A stretch of DNA of 64,000 bases from CAYNSX01 sp964400165 (GTDB lineage Bacteria; Armatimonadota; Hebobacteria; CAYNSX01): positions 1 through 64,000 of the forward strand of contig CAYNSX010000001.1 in the NCBI GenBank assembly GCA_964400165.1, read 5' to 3'. Within the stretch, counting starts at the first letter, position 1, and each line of letters opens with the position of its first letter. The notes beneath the pieces are model-generated. The model ran no database searches, was not told where the DNA came from, and was given only the letters and a program-made list of their open reading frames with translations. Below are positions 49,606 through 58,218 of the stretch, piece by piece. The translations under genes were made by a program, and so were the position numbers.

Positions 49606-51597
49606 GTGCCAGACAAGAAAACGAACGGCGAACCGGAAGTTCTGCGCCGCCATGCGGTGATGACCGCGACGCGCCGTCCCCTGTTAGCACGGCTGCGCCG
49701 GGCGCTCGGCACGCCGGCGCTGTTCAGCCTCGCCTATGGCGATGTCGGGTCGTCGATCTACTACGCGCTGGGCATTGTGGCGTTGGTCGCACTGGGCGCG
49801 ACGCCGATTGTGCTGATGATTTCGGGGATGGTGTTCGTGCTCACGGCGGCCACCTACGCGGAGGGGGCGTGTGTGGTGCCCGAGGCGGGCGGATCGGCCA
49901 GTTACGCCCGGCGGGGCTTCCAAAACGACTTCGTCAGCTTCTTGGCGGGCTGGGGCTTGCTGCTGGTGTACATTGTGACCGCGTCGCTGTCGGCGCTGTC
50001 GGCGGCGCATTACTTGTCCGCGTTTTGGCCCGATCTGGAGAGGACGCCCCCAGCCGCGATGTTTGCCATCGTGATGGTGACGGCGCTGACGGCGCTCAAT
50101 GTGATCGGGGTGCGGGAGAGTTCCCGCTTGAGCATCGTGTTCGTGATCATTGACCTGCTGACGCAGTTCGTGATTGCCATCGTGGGGTTCATGGCGTTGT
50201 TCAGTTTGCCGCGCCTGTTGAGTTATGTGGATTGGACGGGGCAGGCCGGCACCTGGCCGACGCCCAAGATGTTTCTGTACGGCGTCGCCGTCGGGATGGT
50301 CGGCTATGTCGGGCTGGAGAGCATCGCGCAACTTTCCGAGGAAACGAAGGAACCGGAGCGCACGATCCCGCGCGCCATCTTCTTTGCCGTGATCACGGTG
50401 CTGTTCATGTTCGCGGTCATTCCGCTCATTGCATTGAGCGCGGTCTCGCCGCAGGAGTTGAAGACCGAGTGGGCCACGAATCCGGTCGCGGCGATCGTGG
50501 CGCATTTCCCGCAGTCGTTCGAGTTGGCGCTCCCCTATCTGGAATTGCACTTGCCGCTGCGGGCGCCGGCGATGCTGTGGGTGCCGATCCTGGCGTGGAT
50601 GATCCTCACGGTCGCGGCCAATGCCGGGCTGCTCGCCGGGTCGCGCCTCACCTTCTCGATGTGCAAGCACCGGCAACTGCCCGGGCCGATGGGATGGATT
50701 CACCCGCGATTTCGCACGCCCGTGTGGTCGCTGCTGGTCTTCTGGGTGGTGGCCATTCTGTTGCTGGTGCCGGGCTTGCTGGGGGCGGAGGGACTGCTGC
50801 TCAACATCGGGTCGCTGTATGTCTTCGGTGCGCAGGTGGCATTCGGGCTGGCGCACGCGTCCATCATTGCGCTGCGCTTTCGAGCACCGGACGCGGCGCG
50901 AGCGTTCCGCGCGCGTCCGAATGTGCGAATTGGCAAGGCCTGGGTCCCCGTGACGGCCATCATCGGGCTCCTGGCTACTGTCGCCGTTGCGTTGTTGCTG
51001 CTGTTCAATAATCGATTCACACTGCTGGCCGGTTCGGCATGGGTCGCAGCAGGCATCGCCGTGTATGTGTATCACCGGCGCAGTCAGGGACTATCGCTGA
51101 CCGCGCTGGCGCCGCTGGCGGCCGGCGCACATGCCGCTGGCGTCGAGCGTGAGTCGCGTGCGCCGTCGGTGCGGGCGATGGCGCAGCAGGTGGAGCGGCT
51201 GCTGGTGCCGGTGTATGACCAGGACGATGTGGACATGCTCATCCCCTACGCCGCCCAGTTTGCCAAGGCGCTGACAGCCAAAGTGCGCGTGCTGGCCATC
51301 GTGGAGATTCCGCACGCGCTGCCACTCGGGGCGGCGCTGCCGGAGCAGCATCACGCCGCGGAGTCGCTCTTGCACTCCGCGCAATCGCTTGCCGAAGAGC
51401 GCTACAACCTGCAAGTCGAGACGGAACTGCTGCAAGCGCGCAGTTCCGGCGTCGCCATCTGCGAGCAGGCCTCGCGCGAGCATTCGGACATCATCCTGCT
51501 CGCGGTGACGCGCAGTCTGGGGCCGAGCGCGACGATCGCGTATGTGCAGGAACATGCGCCGTGCCCGGTCTGGGTGCTGTACCCGCCAGACAAGTAG
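49606..51597 (+). CDS. APC-family amino-acid permease with C-terminal USP-like domain
   Basis: A 663-residue transporter: about 12 membrane helices with the APC start FSLAYGDVGSSIYYALGIVALVALGATPI and GYVGLESIAQLSEETKEPERTIPRAI, then a cytoplasmic universal-stress-protein-like domain (VERLLVPVYDQDDVDMLIPYAAQFAKALTAKVRVLAIVEIP.. EQASREHSDIILLAVTRSLGPSATIAYVQEHAPCPVWVL). APC-USP fusions are thought to be regulated amino-acid or cation transporters. The start is uncertain (GTG 49606 or ATG 49660). Confidence 0.85.
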   Translation: MPDKKTNGEPEVLRRHAVMTATRRPLLARLRRALGTPALFSLAYGDVGSSIYYALGIVALVALGATPIVLMISGMVFVLTAATYAEGACVVPEAGGSASYARRGFQNDFVSFLAGWGLLLVYIVTASLSALSAAHYLSAFWPDLERTPPAAMFAIVMVTALTALNVIGVRESSRLSIVFVIIDLLTQFVIAIVGFMALFSLPRLLSYVDWTGQAGTWPTPKMFLYGVAVGMVGYVGLESIAQLSEETKEPERTIPRAIFFAVITVLFMFAVIPLIALSAVSPQELKTEWATNPVAAIVAHFPQSFELALPYLELHLPLRAPAMLWVPILAWMILTVAANAGLLAGSRLTFSMCKHRQLPGPMGWIHPRFRTPVWSLLVFWVVAILLLVPGLLGAEGLLLNIGSLYVFGAQVAFGLAHASIIALRFRAPDAARAFRARPNVRIGKAWVPVTAIIGLLATVAVALLLLFNNRFTLLAGSAWVAAGIAVYVYHRRSQGLSLTALAPLAAGAHAAGVERESRAPSVRAMAQQVERLLVPVYDQDDVDMLIPYAAQFAKALTAKVRVLAIVEIPHALPLGAALPEQHHAAESLLHSAQSLAEERYNLQVETELLQARSSGVAICEQASREHSDIILLAVTRSLGPSATIAYVQEHAPCPVWVLYPPDK

Positions 51598-51690
51598 CGC
51601 CTGCACTGTGGACGACCGGCGGCCCGGGCGCACTTCGGCGTCGCCGGGCGTGCGCTACAATGAAGCCAGGCTGCCACTGGGGAGACGCCC

Positions 51691-52353
51691 GTGAAAATCT
51701 TTTTGGACACCGCCAATCTCGACGAACTCCGCCGCGCCAAGGACTGGGGAATGCTCGACGGCGTGACGACCAACCCGTCGCTGGTGGCGAAGGAGGGCGT
51801 CGCCTTCCGGCCGCACATCGAGGCGATCTGCGCGCTGGTGCCTGGGCCGGTCAGCGTCGAGACGACGACCCGCGATGGCGACGGGATGTTCCAGGAGGGC
51901 AAAGAGTTCGCCACCTGGGCGCCCAATGTGGTGGTGAAGGTGCCGGTGACGCCGGAGGGTCTGAAGGCGTGCCAGCGGCTCGTCGAGGACGAGATTCCGG
52001 TCAATGTCACGCTGTGCTTTTCGGCCAATCAGGTGTTGCTGGCGGCGAAGGCAGGCGCGCATTACGCCAGCATCTTTATGGGGCGGCTCGATGACATCGG
52101 ACACCTGGCGGCGGAAGTCGTCGAGCAGTCGGTGCAGATTATGGACAATTACGGGCTCGACACCGAGGTGCTGGCCGCCAGTCTGCGCCACCCGCAGCAT
52201 GTCTTGCAGTCGGCGCTGGCCGGGGCCGATGTTGCCACGATGCCGTTCAAGGTGCTCGAGCAGTGCTTCACGCATCCGCTGACCGAGCAGGGGTTGGAGA
52301 AGTTCCTGGCGGACTGGGCGGCGAGCCGGGCGGCGATGCAGGTGAAGGTGTGA
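51691..52353 (+). CDS. Transaldolase / fructose-6-phosphate aldolase-like
   Basis: A 220-residue single-domain TIM-barrel aldolase of the TalC/FSA group. It begins MKIFLDTANLDELRRAKDWGMLDGVTTNPSLVAKEG; Schiff-base Lys83 is in NVVVKVPVT; NVTLCFSANQVLLAAKAGAHYASIFMGRLDD is typical. It moves dihydroxyacetone units in the pentose phosphate pathway or acts as an aldolase. GTG start at 51691 behind GGGGAGAC. Confidence 0.9.
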   Translation: MKIFLDTANLDELRRAKDWGMLDGVTTNPSLVAKEGVAFRPHIEAICALVPGPVSVETTTRDGDGMFQEGKEFATWAPNVVVKVPVTPEGLKACQRLVEDEIPVNVTLCFSANQVLLAAKAGAHYASIFMGRLDDIGHLAAEVVEQSVQIMDNYGLDTEVLAASLRHPQHVLQSALAGADVATMPFKVLEQCFTHPLTEQGLEKFLADWAASRAAMQVKV

Positions 52354-52369
52354 AAGTGGGGCTAGGAAA

Positions 52370-52465
52370 AGTGGAACAGAGGAAAAGAGAAAAGGCAGCA
52401 GAGCGCAACCACACTAGTTGTGTTGCTCCTTCACTTTTCCTTTTTTCCTCTCTTCCTTCATCCTC
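52370..52465. repeat. Purine/pyrimidine inverted repeat (family B variant)
   Basis: Left arm GGAAAAGTGGAACAGAGGAA and right arm CTTTTCCTTTTTTCCTCTCTT flank a central hairpin GCAACcACA-CTAG-TTGTgTTGC. Same design as 3001-3073 with different sequence detail. It forms the leader of the MBL-rhodanese gene. Confidence 0.6.
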
Positions 52466-52483
52466 CCCACAGGAGTGACTTCA

Positions 52484-53893
52484 ATGCTCTTCAAACAGAT
52501 TTGGACTGACGGACTGGCTGCGGCGTCGTATATGGTCGGCGCCGAGGGCGGCGATGTTGCGGTCGTGGACCCGCTGCGGGATGTGGACCGCTATCTCGAC
52601 GCGGCGCGCGAGGCGGGCGTGCGCATCGCGCACATCTTCGAGACGCACATCCACGCCGACTTCTGCTCGGGGGCACGGGAACTCGCGGCGCGTACCGGCG
52701 CGGCGCTGCACTTGAGCGATGAGGGCGACGCCGAATGGCAGTACGGCTTCCCGCATCAGCCGCTGCACGACGGCGATACGGTGACTGTTGGCGGCGTGCG
52801 CATCACCGCGGTGCACACGCCCGGCCACACGCCCGAACACCTGATGTACTTGCTCGCCGAAGGCGACGGCGCGCCGACGCGAGCGCTGACGGGCGACTTC
52901 CTGTTCGTCGGCGATGTCGGGCGGCCGGATTTGCTCGGGCAGGGCGCGGCGGAGCGGCTGGGCGATCAGTTGTATGAGAGCGTGCAGACGAAACTCGCCG
53001 GCCTGCCCGATGCGCTGGAAGTCTGGCCGGCGCACGGGGCCGGGTCGCTGTGCGGCAAGGCGCTGGGCACGGAGCGCAGCACCACGCTCGGCGCGCAGCG
53101 CATGACGAATTACGCGCTGCAACCGATGTTGCGCGAAGAGTTCGTACGCACCGTGCTGGCCGGGCAGCCGGCGGCCCCGGCGTATTTCCGCCGGATGAAA
53201 GTGGTGAACCGCGACGGGCCGCCCATTCTGGGCGGCGTGCCGGCGGTGCCGGCATTGAGTGCCGTGGATGTGAAAAAACTGCTGGATGCGGGCGCGGCGC
53301 CGGTGGATTTGCGGCACCCGCTGAAATTCGCGCCCGCGCATCTGCCGGGCAGTGTCAACATTTCGCACGACCCGACCTTGAGCGGCTGGGCCGGGGCGGT
53401 GCTCGACCCGGCGGCGCAGGTGGTGTTCGTCACCGACCACCCCGAGCGGCTCGATGACGCCGCGCGGCAGTTGGTCCGCGTCGGCCTCGACAACATGGCC
53501 GGCTATCTCGACGGCGGCGTGGCCGCCTGGCAGGCGGCGGGGCTGCCGCTGGCGGCGATGCCGCTGGTAGCGCCCGAGGCGCTGCTCGCCGCGCAGGAAG
53601 CGGGCAAGGGCGGGTTCGTGCTCGATGTACGCACGCAGAGCGAGTGGGACGCCGGCCATGTGCCGGATGCGTTCTTCATTCCGCTGACGCAACTGGCGAA
53701 GGAATGGCCGGAGATTGCGGAGGCGCACGGGCTGACGAAAGAGACGCCGGTGGCGGTGATGTGCGCGGCGGGGAATCGCAGCAGCATCGGCGCGTCGCTG
53801 CTGCAACGGATGGGGTACACGGGCGCGGGGAGCGTGCCGGGCGGATTCACCGCATACCGAAGGTTGCAGCGCCCGGCGGGGGCCGCCAGATAG
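52484..53893 (+). CDS. MBL-fold persulfide-dioxygenase-like protein with two rhodanese domains
   Basis: A 469-residue protein. The N-terminal ETHE1-like MBL domain has THIHADFCSG (His55, His57, Asp59) and HTPGHTPEH; sulfur oxidation of glutathione persulfide is the family reaction. A first rhodanese domain (about 260-370) lacks a Cys at its active loop (VTDHPERL) and is probably structural; the second has Cys427 in MCAAGNRSS. AGGAG 8 bp before supports ATG 52484. The protein would handle sulfane sulfur in the cytoplasm. Confidence 0.85.
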   Translation: MLFKQIWTDGLAAASYMVGAEGGDVAVVDPLRDVDRYLDAAREAGVRIAHIFETHIHADFCSGARELAARTGAALHLSDEGDAEWQYGFPHQPLHDGDTVTVGGVRITAVHTPGHTPEHLMYLLAEGDGAPTRALTGDFLFVGDVGRPDLLGQGAAERLGDQLYESVQTKLAGLPDALEVWPAHGAGSLCGKALGTERSTTLGAQRMTNYALQPMLREEFVRTVLAGQPAAPAYFRRMKVVNRDGPPILGGVPAVPALSAVDVKKLLDAGAAPVDLRHPLKFAPAHLPGSVNISHDPTLSGWAGAVLDPAAQVVFVTDHPERLDDAARQLVRVGLDNMAGYLDGGVAAWQAAGLPLAAMPLVAPEALLAAQEAGKGGFVLDVRTQSEWDAGHVPDAFFIPLTQLAKEWPEIAEAHGLTKETPVAVMCAAGNRSSIGASLLQRMGYTGAGSVPGGFTAYRRLQRPAGAAR

Positions 53894-54026
53894 AAACCCC
53901 TCTGGCTGCGAGAGCAGGCAAGGAATCGTTCGGTTGTCAGGGAACCGATGAAGCGTTGGAAAATAATCTGTAAAGGGCTTACCCCCCCCAAGTACACGGG
54001 AGTAGAATGGCGGCGGGAACGAGTCG

Positions 54027-54662
54027 ATGGCCGGCTCATCGCAAGAGCAGGTGGTCATTGGAGACGACGCAGTTGCTCCGCGCCGCCCCGCTCGGTCGTT
54101 CGTCTTTCCGCTCACCTGTGTTGCCCTCGCCCTCGTGTCAATGCTGCCGGTCGTCTGGATTCGATTCGGGCCCGCCTTCGCGTTCACGCGGCAACCGTCG
54201 CGCCAGCCCTACACACGCGACTATGGACCCGGCCGCGACCCGGAACTCGGAAAGCCGGCACCGCGATTCGAATTGACCTCGATTGATGGGAAGCGCCTCG
54301 ACCCCGAAGGAGACCGGCCGACGGTTCTTCTATTCGTAGATGCTTGCACTGACTGCTCGGTGAGCGTTCTTTATGGATGGCAAAAGGTCGCGGGCGACGC
54401 ACAGGCACGGCTCATCGTTGTGTCACACGACACAGTGGCAGGACTGAAGGCCTTCCAAACAGCCCATCCGGATTTGAAGGCGGAATTTGTCGCGGGCGAT
54501 GACCCGATCTTAGAGCAGTTGTACCGCGCCACGAACAAGCCGCGGGCCTTTGTCATCAACCGAGCTGGTTCGCTGCTCTTTGTCCAAGCAGGCACCGCAA
54601 TTGAGCCGGAAGCATATGGACTTGGCCGCGCCGCATTGGTCGGAGCAAGCAATGTCGAATAA
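54027..54662 (+). CDS. Membrane-anchored redoxin (TlpA/MauD-like)
   Basis: A 211-residue protein: one N-terminal membrane helix (FVFPLTCVALALVSMLPVVWI), a linker, then a thioredoxin-fold domain (LGKPAPRFELTSIDGKRLDPEGDRPTVLLFVDACTDCSVSVL) with active Cys107-Thr-Asp-Cys110. It should work in the periplasm as a disulfide reductase or isomerase. It overlaps the pseudopilin gene by 11 bp and lies two genes before an exported 16-Cys protein, a plausible client. Confidence 0.75.
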   Translation: MAGSSQEQVVIGDDAVAPRRPARSFVFPLTCVALALVSMLPVVWIRFGPAFAFTRQPSRQPYTRDYGPGRDPELGKPAPRFELTSIDGKRLDPEGDRPTVLLFVDACTDCSVSVLYGWQKVAGDAQARLIVVSHDTVAGLKAFQTAHPDLKAEFVAGDDPILEQLYRATNKPRAFVINRAGSLLFVQAGTAIEPEAYGLGRAALVGASNVE

Positions 54663-55266
54663 GCGCGCCGGCTTCACTCTCGTCGAGATGGTGCTCATCG
54701 TATTCATCATCGGCCTTCTGGCCGCGCTTCTGATGCCGGCCGTTTGGCAGGCGCGCCAGCGCGGCGGAGAAACGAACTGCATCTCGAACATGCACCAGCT
54801 GCTTCAAGCACTCGAACTCTACCGCCAGGACTTTGGCGGAACGCCGACCGACATCCCTCCGAAGGGCATCCTCGGAATCCTGCGTGGCGACTACGAAGAC
54901 AGTGAACATATCCTGCATATTGCCACGCTTGAGGGCCGGCCACTTGGTCCATATGTGACTCAAGATTCGCTGTTCCAATGCCCGATGGCGCCTCCGGAAC
55001 TCAGAAAACCCGGCAGGCGCACTTACACTCTGGCATCGGCAATCGACTTCATTCGAGAAAACGATCCACAGATCGCGGCCGAATCGCCCAGTTTTGCAGA
55101 AGCGTATCAGCTTCGTGGAGACGATACTCCCGTGCTCCTCTGTCGTGTGCACATGGTGTATTTCGGCAAGCCCTTTGTGTTGGTCGGTCGCGCGGATGGG
55201 AGAGTTGAGCGAGTTGCAGCTCCCGGACGCTATCAACATATTCTGGGCAACTTCTTCGGATGGTGA
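54652..55266 (+). CDS. Type II pseudopilin/prepilin-like protein
   Basis: A 204-residue protein with a classical type IV prepilin N-terminus: short basic leader, cleavage after Gly in KRAGFTLVEM, Glu5, and a hydrophobic helix (VLIVFIIGLLAALLMPAVWQARQR). The globular part (CISNMHQLLQALELYRQDFGGTPTDIP..) resembles secreted-protein-type pseudopilins of the H-X9-DG/DUF1559-like kind found in Planctomycetes-Verrucomicrobia relatives; I am unsure of the subfamily. It starts within the redoxin gene. Confidence 0.75.
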   Translation: MSNKRAGFTLVEMVLIVFIIGLLAALLMPAVWQARQRGGETNCISNMHQLLQALELYRQDFGGTPTDIPPKGILGILRGDYEDSEHILHIATLEGRPLGPYVTQDSLFQCPMAPPELRKPGRRTYTLASAIDFIRENDPQIAAESPSFAEAYQLRGDDTPVLLCRVHMVYFGKPFVLVGRADGRVERVAAPGRYQHILGNFFGW

Positions 55267-55316
55267 GGCAATCCCCACCGCGCTTCGCGGGGGTTAACCC
55301 ACAGGAGGGAAAGAAG

Positions 55317-55769
55317 ATGAGGACAGTTCAGCAAACCAGAGCGGTAGTAGTAATCGCCTCACTGGGTGCAGCGATTCCGATGTTGGCTGGGTTGGGCTTC
55401 ATGTTGGTTTCTACGCCTGCGTGGGCGGGAGTATACTGCACCTCCAATGATTCCTGCGGAACCCTCGGCGAGTGTGTTCACGAGGTGGACTACCCAATTA
55501 TGGTGTGCGAGATGGACACGAGCGGGGGGCCCGGTAATCACACGCAGTGCTGCTACGACAAGTGGGTGGGAACCGAGTGCTGGAGGCCGCACAATGTCAC
55601 ACAGGTATTGCAGTGCACGCAATGCGAACCATGGGGCGAGCCCGATCCCATCCCGGACACCCTGAACTGTTGTAACCTACAATGCTGTTTTCTGCCCGAA
55701 GGCGGAACCACATACTGCAACAGTGGCACGGGGGGCTGCAACTCCGCCGGCTGGACGGCGTGTCCCTAA
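55317..55769 (+). CDS. Exported 16-cysteine small protein
   Basis: A 150-residue protein with a signal peptide (VVVIASLGAAIPMLAGLGFMLVSTPAWA) and a mature part of about 108 residues with 16 Cys, including three CC pairs (TQCCYDKW, LNCCNLQCCFLPE), enough for eight disulfides. No family is recognised; the Cys density recalls the methylamine dehydrogenase light chain or small surface proteins, without a direct match. AGGAGGGAAAG precedes ATG 55317. It follows a redoxin that could form its disulfides. Confidence 0.65.
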   Translation: MRTVQQTRAVVVIASLGAAIPMLAGLGFMLVSTPAWAGVYCTSNDSCGTLGECVHEVDYPIMVCEMDTSGGPGNHTQCCYDKWVGTECWRPHNVTQVLQCTQCEPWGEPDPIPDTLNCCNLQCCFLPEGGTTYCNSGTGGCNSAGWTACP

Positions 55770-55784
55770 GCGCCGAGCCCACTT

Positions 55785-56564
55785 ATGCGACGACCACGAA
55801 CTGTTCGTCCCGGCAGTGAGGCCGTCTTCCGCCGCTTGGCAATCATTCTGGCTGCCGCGACACTGCCCGGGCTGGCAATGTGGTGGTTCAGTCGAGAATA
55901 TCCCTCGTCTCGACCTCGTGGCCTCCCGGGTTATGCCCGCGGAGTATTCACGCGAGTGGAAGTGCCGAAACCGAAGAGGTACATTACAGTCAGCGACGCC
56001 AGAAGGGTCGCGGAGGAGTTTGCGCGTGCGTTCAATGGGGCAGAAGAATCTGCGCAGTACCGACTGCTCTATGGCTCACGATCTGACGCCCAGCTACTTC
56101 CCGAAACTGAGTTCTTTGCGCTCCTTGCGAATCTGGATCCCCCCTTTCCATTTCAGCAGATTCAGTTGGCGACCACCGCCGGAGCGATTAGAGAGAGAAG
56201 GGGACCAACTGGGTTGAGGTCTTTCATCGTCAACCTTCCGGTGATTCGCCTACCACTGCCGCCTCCAGAGGGATCCGCGAGCCAGGAGGAGCTGCACAAC
56301 TTCACCATAGGGGTCGAGCAAGTTGGCGAGGAAGCGAAGATCCAGTGGACAGTCTACGCAGCGCTCTATGGGTACATGTACGTCGAAGCAACTTCCATTG
56401 CCATCATGCGCGCTGAACAGAGCCGGGCGGCGGAGCTGGGCTTGGCGGACCCGCCGCTCGACCCGAACATCCCGCGCTGGAAACAACTTTGGGACCGCGA
56501 ACAAGCCAAGAAGCACAAGGCCGAATTGGAACTCGAGCAGAAACAGCAGGGCCAGCCGCAGTGA
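55785..56564 (+). CDS. Membrane-anchored protein of unknown function
   Basis: A 259-residue protein: N-terminal membrane segment (LAIILAAATLPGLAMWWF), an NTF2-like-looking stretch (VSDARRVAEEFARAFNGAEESAQYRLLYGSRSDAQLLPETEFFALL), and a C-terminal charged helix (KKHKAELELEQKQQGQPQ). It starts 15 bp after the Cys-rich gene and appears to be the last gene of the redoxin cassette. No family is recognised. Confidence 0.55.
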   Translation: MRRPRTVRPGSEAVFRRLAIILAAATLPGLAMWWFSREYPSSRPRGLPGYARGVFTRVEVPKPKRYITVSDARRVAEEFARAFNGAEESAQYRLLYGSRSDAQLLPETEFFALLANLDPPFPFQQIQLATTAGAIRERRGPTGLRSFIVNLPVIRLPLPPPEGSASQEELHNFTIGVEQVGEEAKIQWTVYAALYGYMYVEATSIAIMRAEQSRAAELGLADPPLDPNIPRWKQLWDREQAKKHKAELELEQKQQGQPQ

Positions 56565-56631
56565 GTACAGACAGGTGATTAGTGAATGATGAATGGTGAA
56601 TAGTAACTGACAGAGCGGGCCGCGACGCAGG

Positions 56632-57489
56632 TTAGCCGGAGGCGGCCTCGGCGGCGCGGACGGTGTTGCGCAACACCAAGGCGACGGTGACGGGGCCGAC
56701 GCCGCCGGGGACGGGCGTGAGCCAGGCCGCCTTCTGACCGACGGACGCGGCGTCGACATCGCCCACCAACTCGTCGCCGACGCGGGTGATGCCGACATCC
56801 ACGACGCACGCGCCCGCCCGCACCATCTCGCCGGTGACCAGCCGCGGCCGGCCCGCGGCGCTGACCAGAATCTCCGCGTTGCGCGTGTGCGTCGCCAGGT
56901 CGCGGGTCTCGATGTGGCAGATGGTCACGGTGGCGAACGCCTCCATCAGCAGCAGCGCCACCGGTTTGCCGACCAGGTCGCTGTGGCCGACGACGACGGC
57001 CTCGGCGCCTTTCAACGGCACGCCCGCCTCGGCGAGCAGCGCCAGCACCGCCTCGGCGGTGGCGGGCAGGAAACCGCTGCCCCCGCCCCGCACGGTGGCG
57101 CCGAGATTGGCGGGCGAGACGCCTTCGACATCTTTGCGCGGCTCGATGAGCGGCTGAAACTCCCGCGCGGAGAGCGCGGCGGGCAACGGAAGCAGCAGCG
57201 CGATGCCGTGCACTGCGGGATTCTCATTCAACCACCACAATTGCTGGTGCAATTCTGTCGACCCGGCGCCTTCTCCGAGAAAGACTGCGTCGAAGCCCAT
57301 GCCGAGCGCTTGGGCGTGCCGACCCAACTGGCGGGCGTAGGCGCTCGACGCAGCATTCTGCCCTACCGTGAGGCACGATATGTGAGGCGTAACGCCTTGC
57401 GTCGAAAGCGCCGCAACGCGCGTGCGCAAGTCCGCGTCCAGGCGCGCCAAGTACGCTTTCCCGTCCAGCGGGCGCGCTCGCGTGGTCAT
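56632..57489 (-). CDS. folD: FolD-like methylenetetrahydrofolate dehydrogenase, divergent active site
   Basis: A 285-residue FolD-family protein with the NADP-binding fold (AVVVGHSDLVGKPVALLLMEA) and the signature PVPGGVGPVTVALVLRNT. Compared with E. coli FolD from memory, the YxxxK site reads Tyr51-Ala-Arg-Gln-Leu55, so the catalytic Lys is Leu; the Gln of VQLPLP is Leu99 (ALLLPLP). The Asp of KDVDG is kept (KDVEG). Lys is required for cyclohydrolase, so this may be dehydrogenase-only or have a different substrate. FmdB-like gene 36 bp upstream. Confidence 0.8.
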   Translation of the reverse strand: MTTRARPLDGKAYLARLDADLRTRVAALSTQGVTPHISCLTVGQNAASSAYARQLGRHAQALGMGFDAVFLGEGAGSTELHQQLWWLNENPAVHGIALLLPLPAALSAREFQPLIEPRKDVEGVSPANLGATVRGGGSGFLPATAEAVLALLAEAGVPLKGAEAVVVGHSDLVGKPVALLLMEAFATVTICHIETRDLATHTRNAEILVSAAGRPRLVTGEMVRAGACVVDVGITRVGDELVGDVDAASVGQKAAWLTPVPGGVGPVTVALVLRNTVRAAEAASG

Positions 57490-57525
57490 CGGGGACTTCG
57501 AACCGGCGGGGTCAGCAGCGAAAGG

Positions 57526-57822
57526 TCAATCCTCGTCGCCCGCCGGCGCGGCCGGTTTCGCTTTGGGGCTGTCTGGCTTCGCTGACTCTGTTCTATCGCT
57601 GTCCGACTTCTTGCTCGCCTTTGGCGCGCCGTTCACTTTCGGGCCGACTTTGTCGTAATCGGTCGAATGCCAGCCGCTGCCGCCGAACATAATCGGCACG
57701 GCGGTGAATTGTTTCTTGGTCGCGGCTTTGCACTTCGGACAGCGCGGTGCGCGGGCGCCGACAGCGCGGCGCGCCTCGAACTTGTGACCGCAGGCGTTGC
57801 AGAGGAAATCGTTGAGGGGCAT
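57526..57822 (-). CDS. FmdB-family zinc ribbon protein
   Basis: A 98-residue protein: MPLNDFLCNACGHKFEARR and RCPKCKAATKKQF carry the two CxxC knuckles of the FmdB/CxxC_CXXC_SSSS family; a Ser/Lys/Pro-rich tail follows. It is probably a small regulatory or accessory metal-binding protein. It may be cotranscribed with folD. Confidence 0.8.
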   Translation of the reverse strand: MPLNDFLCNACGHKFEARRAVGARAPRCPKCKAATKKQFTAVPIMFGGSGWHSTDYDKVGPKVNGAPKASKKSDSDRTESAKPDSPKAKPAAPAGDED

Positions 57823-57854
57823 TGAGGTTAGTCCCTATCTATCCGAACCGACGC

Positions 57855-58205
57855 GTCCATTGTCCCCTCCCCTAGCCCCTCCCCACAAGTGGAGAGGGGA
57901 ATCAATGAGACCTTCGTGATTGTCTCGCCTCTCCGCTTGCGGAGAGAGGCGATCAGCGCCGCCCTCACCCGCCCCTCGCGTTCGCTCGGGGCACCCTGCT
58001 TCGCCAAGGCTTCGCAGGGCAAGCCCTCCCCCTGAAGAGGAGAGGGACTGCGCATCAGCCAGGTGCCAGTCCGTTACCATCAGCGCGTCGCGCACCGTCC
58101 CCTCCCCCATCCCCTCCCCATTGGCATGGAGAGGGGTGAAAGGGTTGTGGTTACAGCGCAGACTGTCCCCTCCCCCAGCCCCTCCCCACAAGTGGAGAGG
58201 GGAGC
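57855..58205. repeat. Cluster of family A repeats
   Basis: The 396-bp gap 57823-58218 contains CCCCTCCCCACAAG-TGGAGAGGGG-type palindromes at about 57874-57899 and 58176-58201, CTCTCCGC-TT-GCGGAGAG (about 57931-57948), a CTTCGCCAAGGCTTCGCAGG module (about 58001-58020) and CCCCTCCCCATTGGCATG-GAGAGGGG-like arms near 58108-58136. No gene is seen. Confidence 0.7.
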
Positions 58206-58218
58206 CGCTGAACAACTG

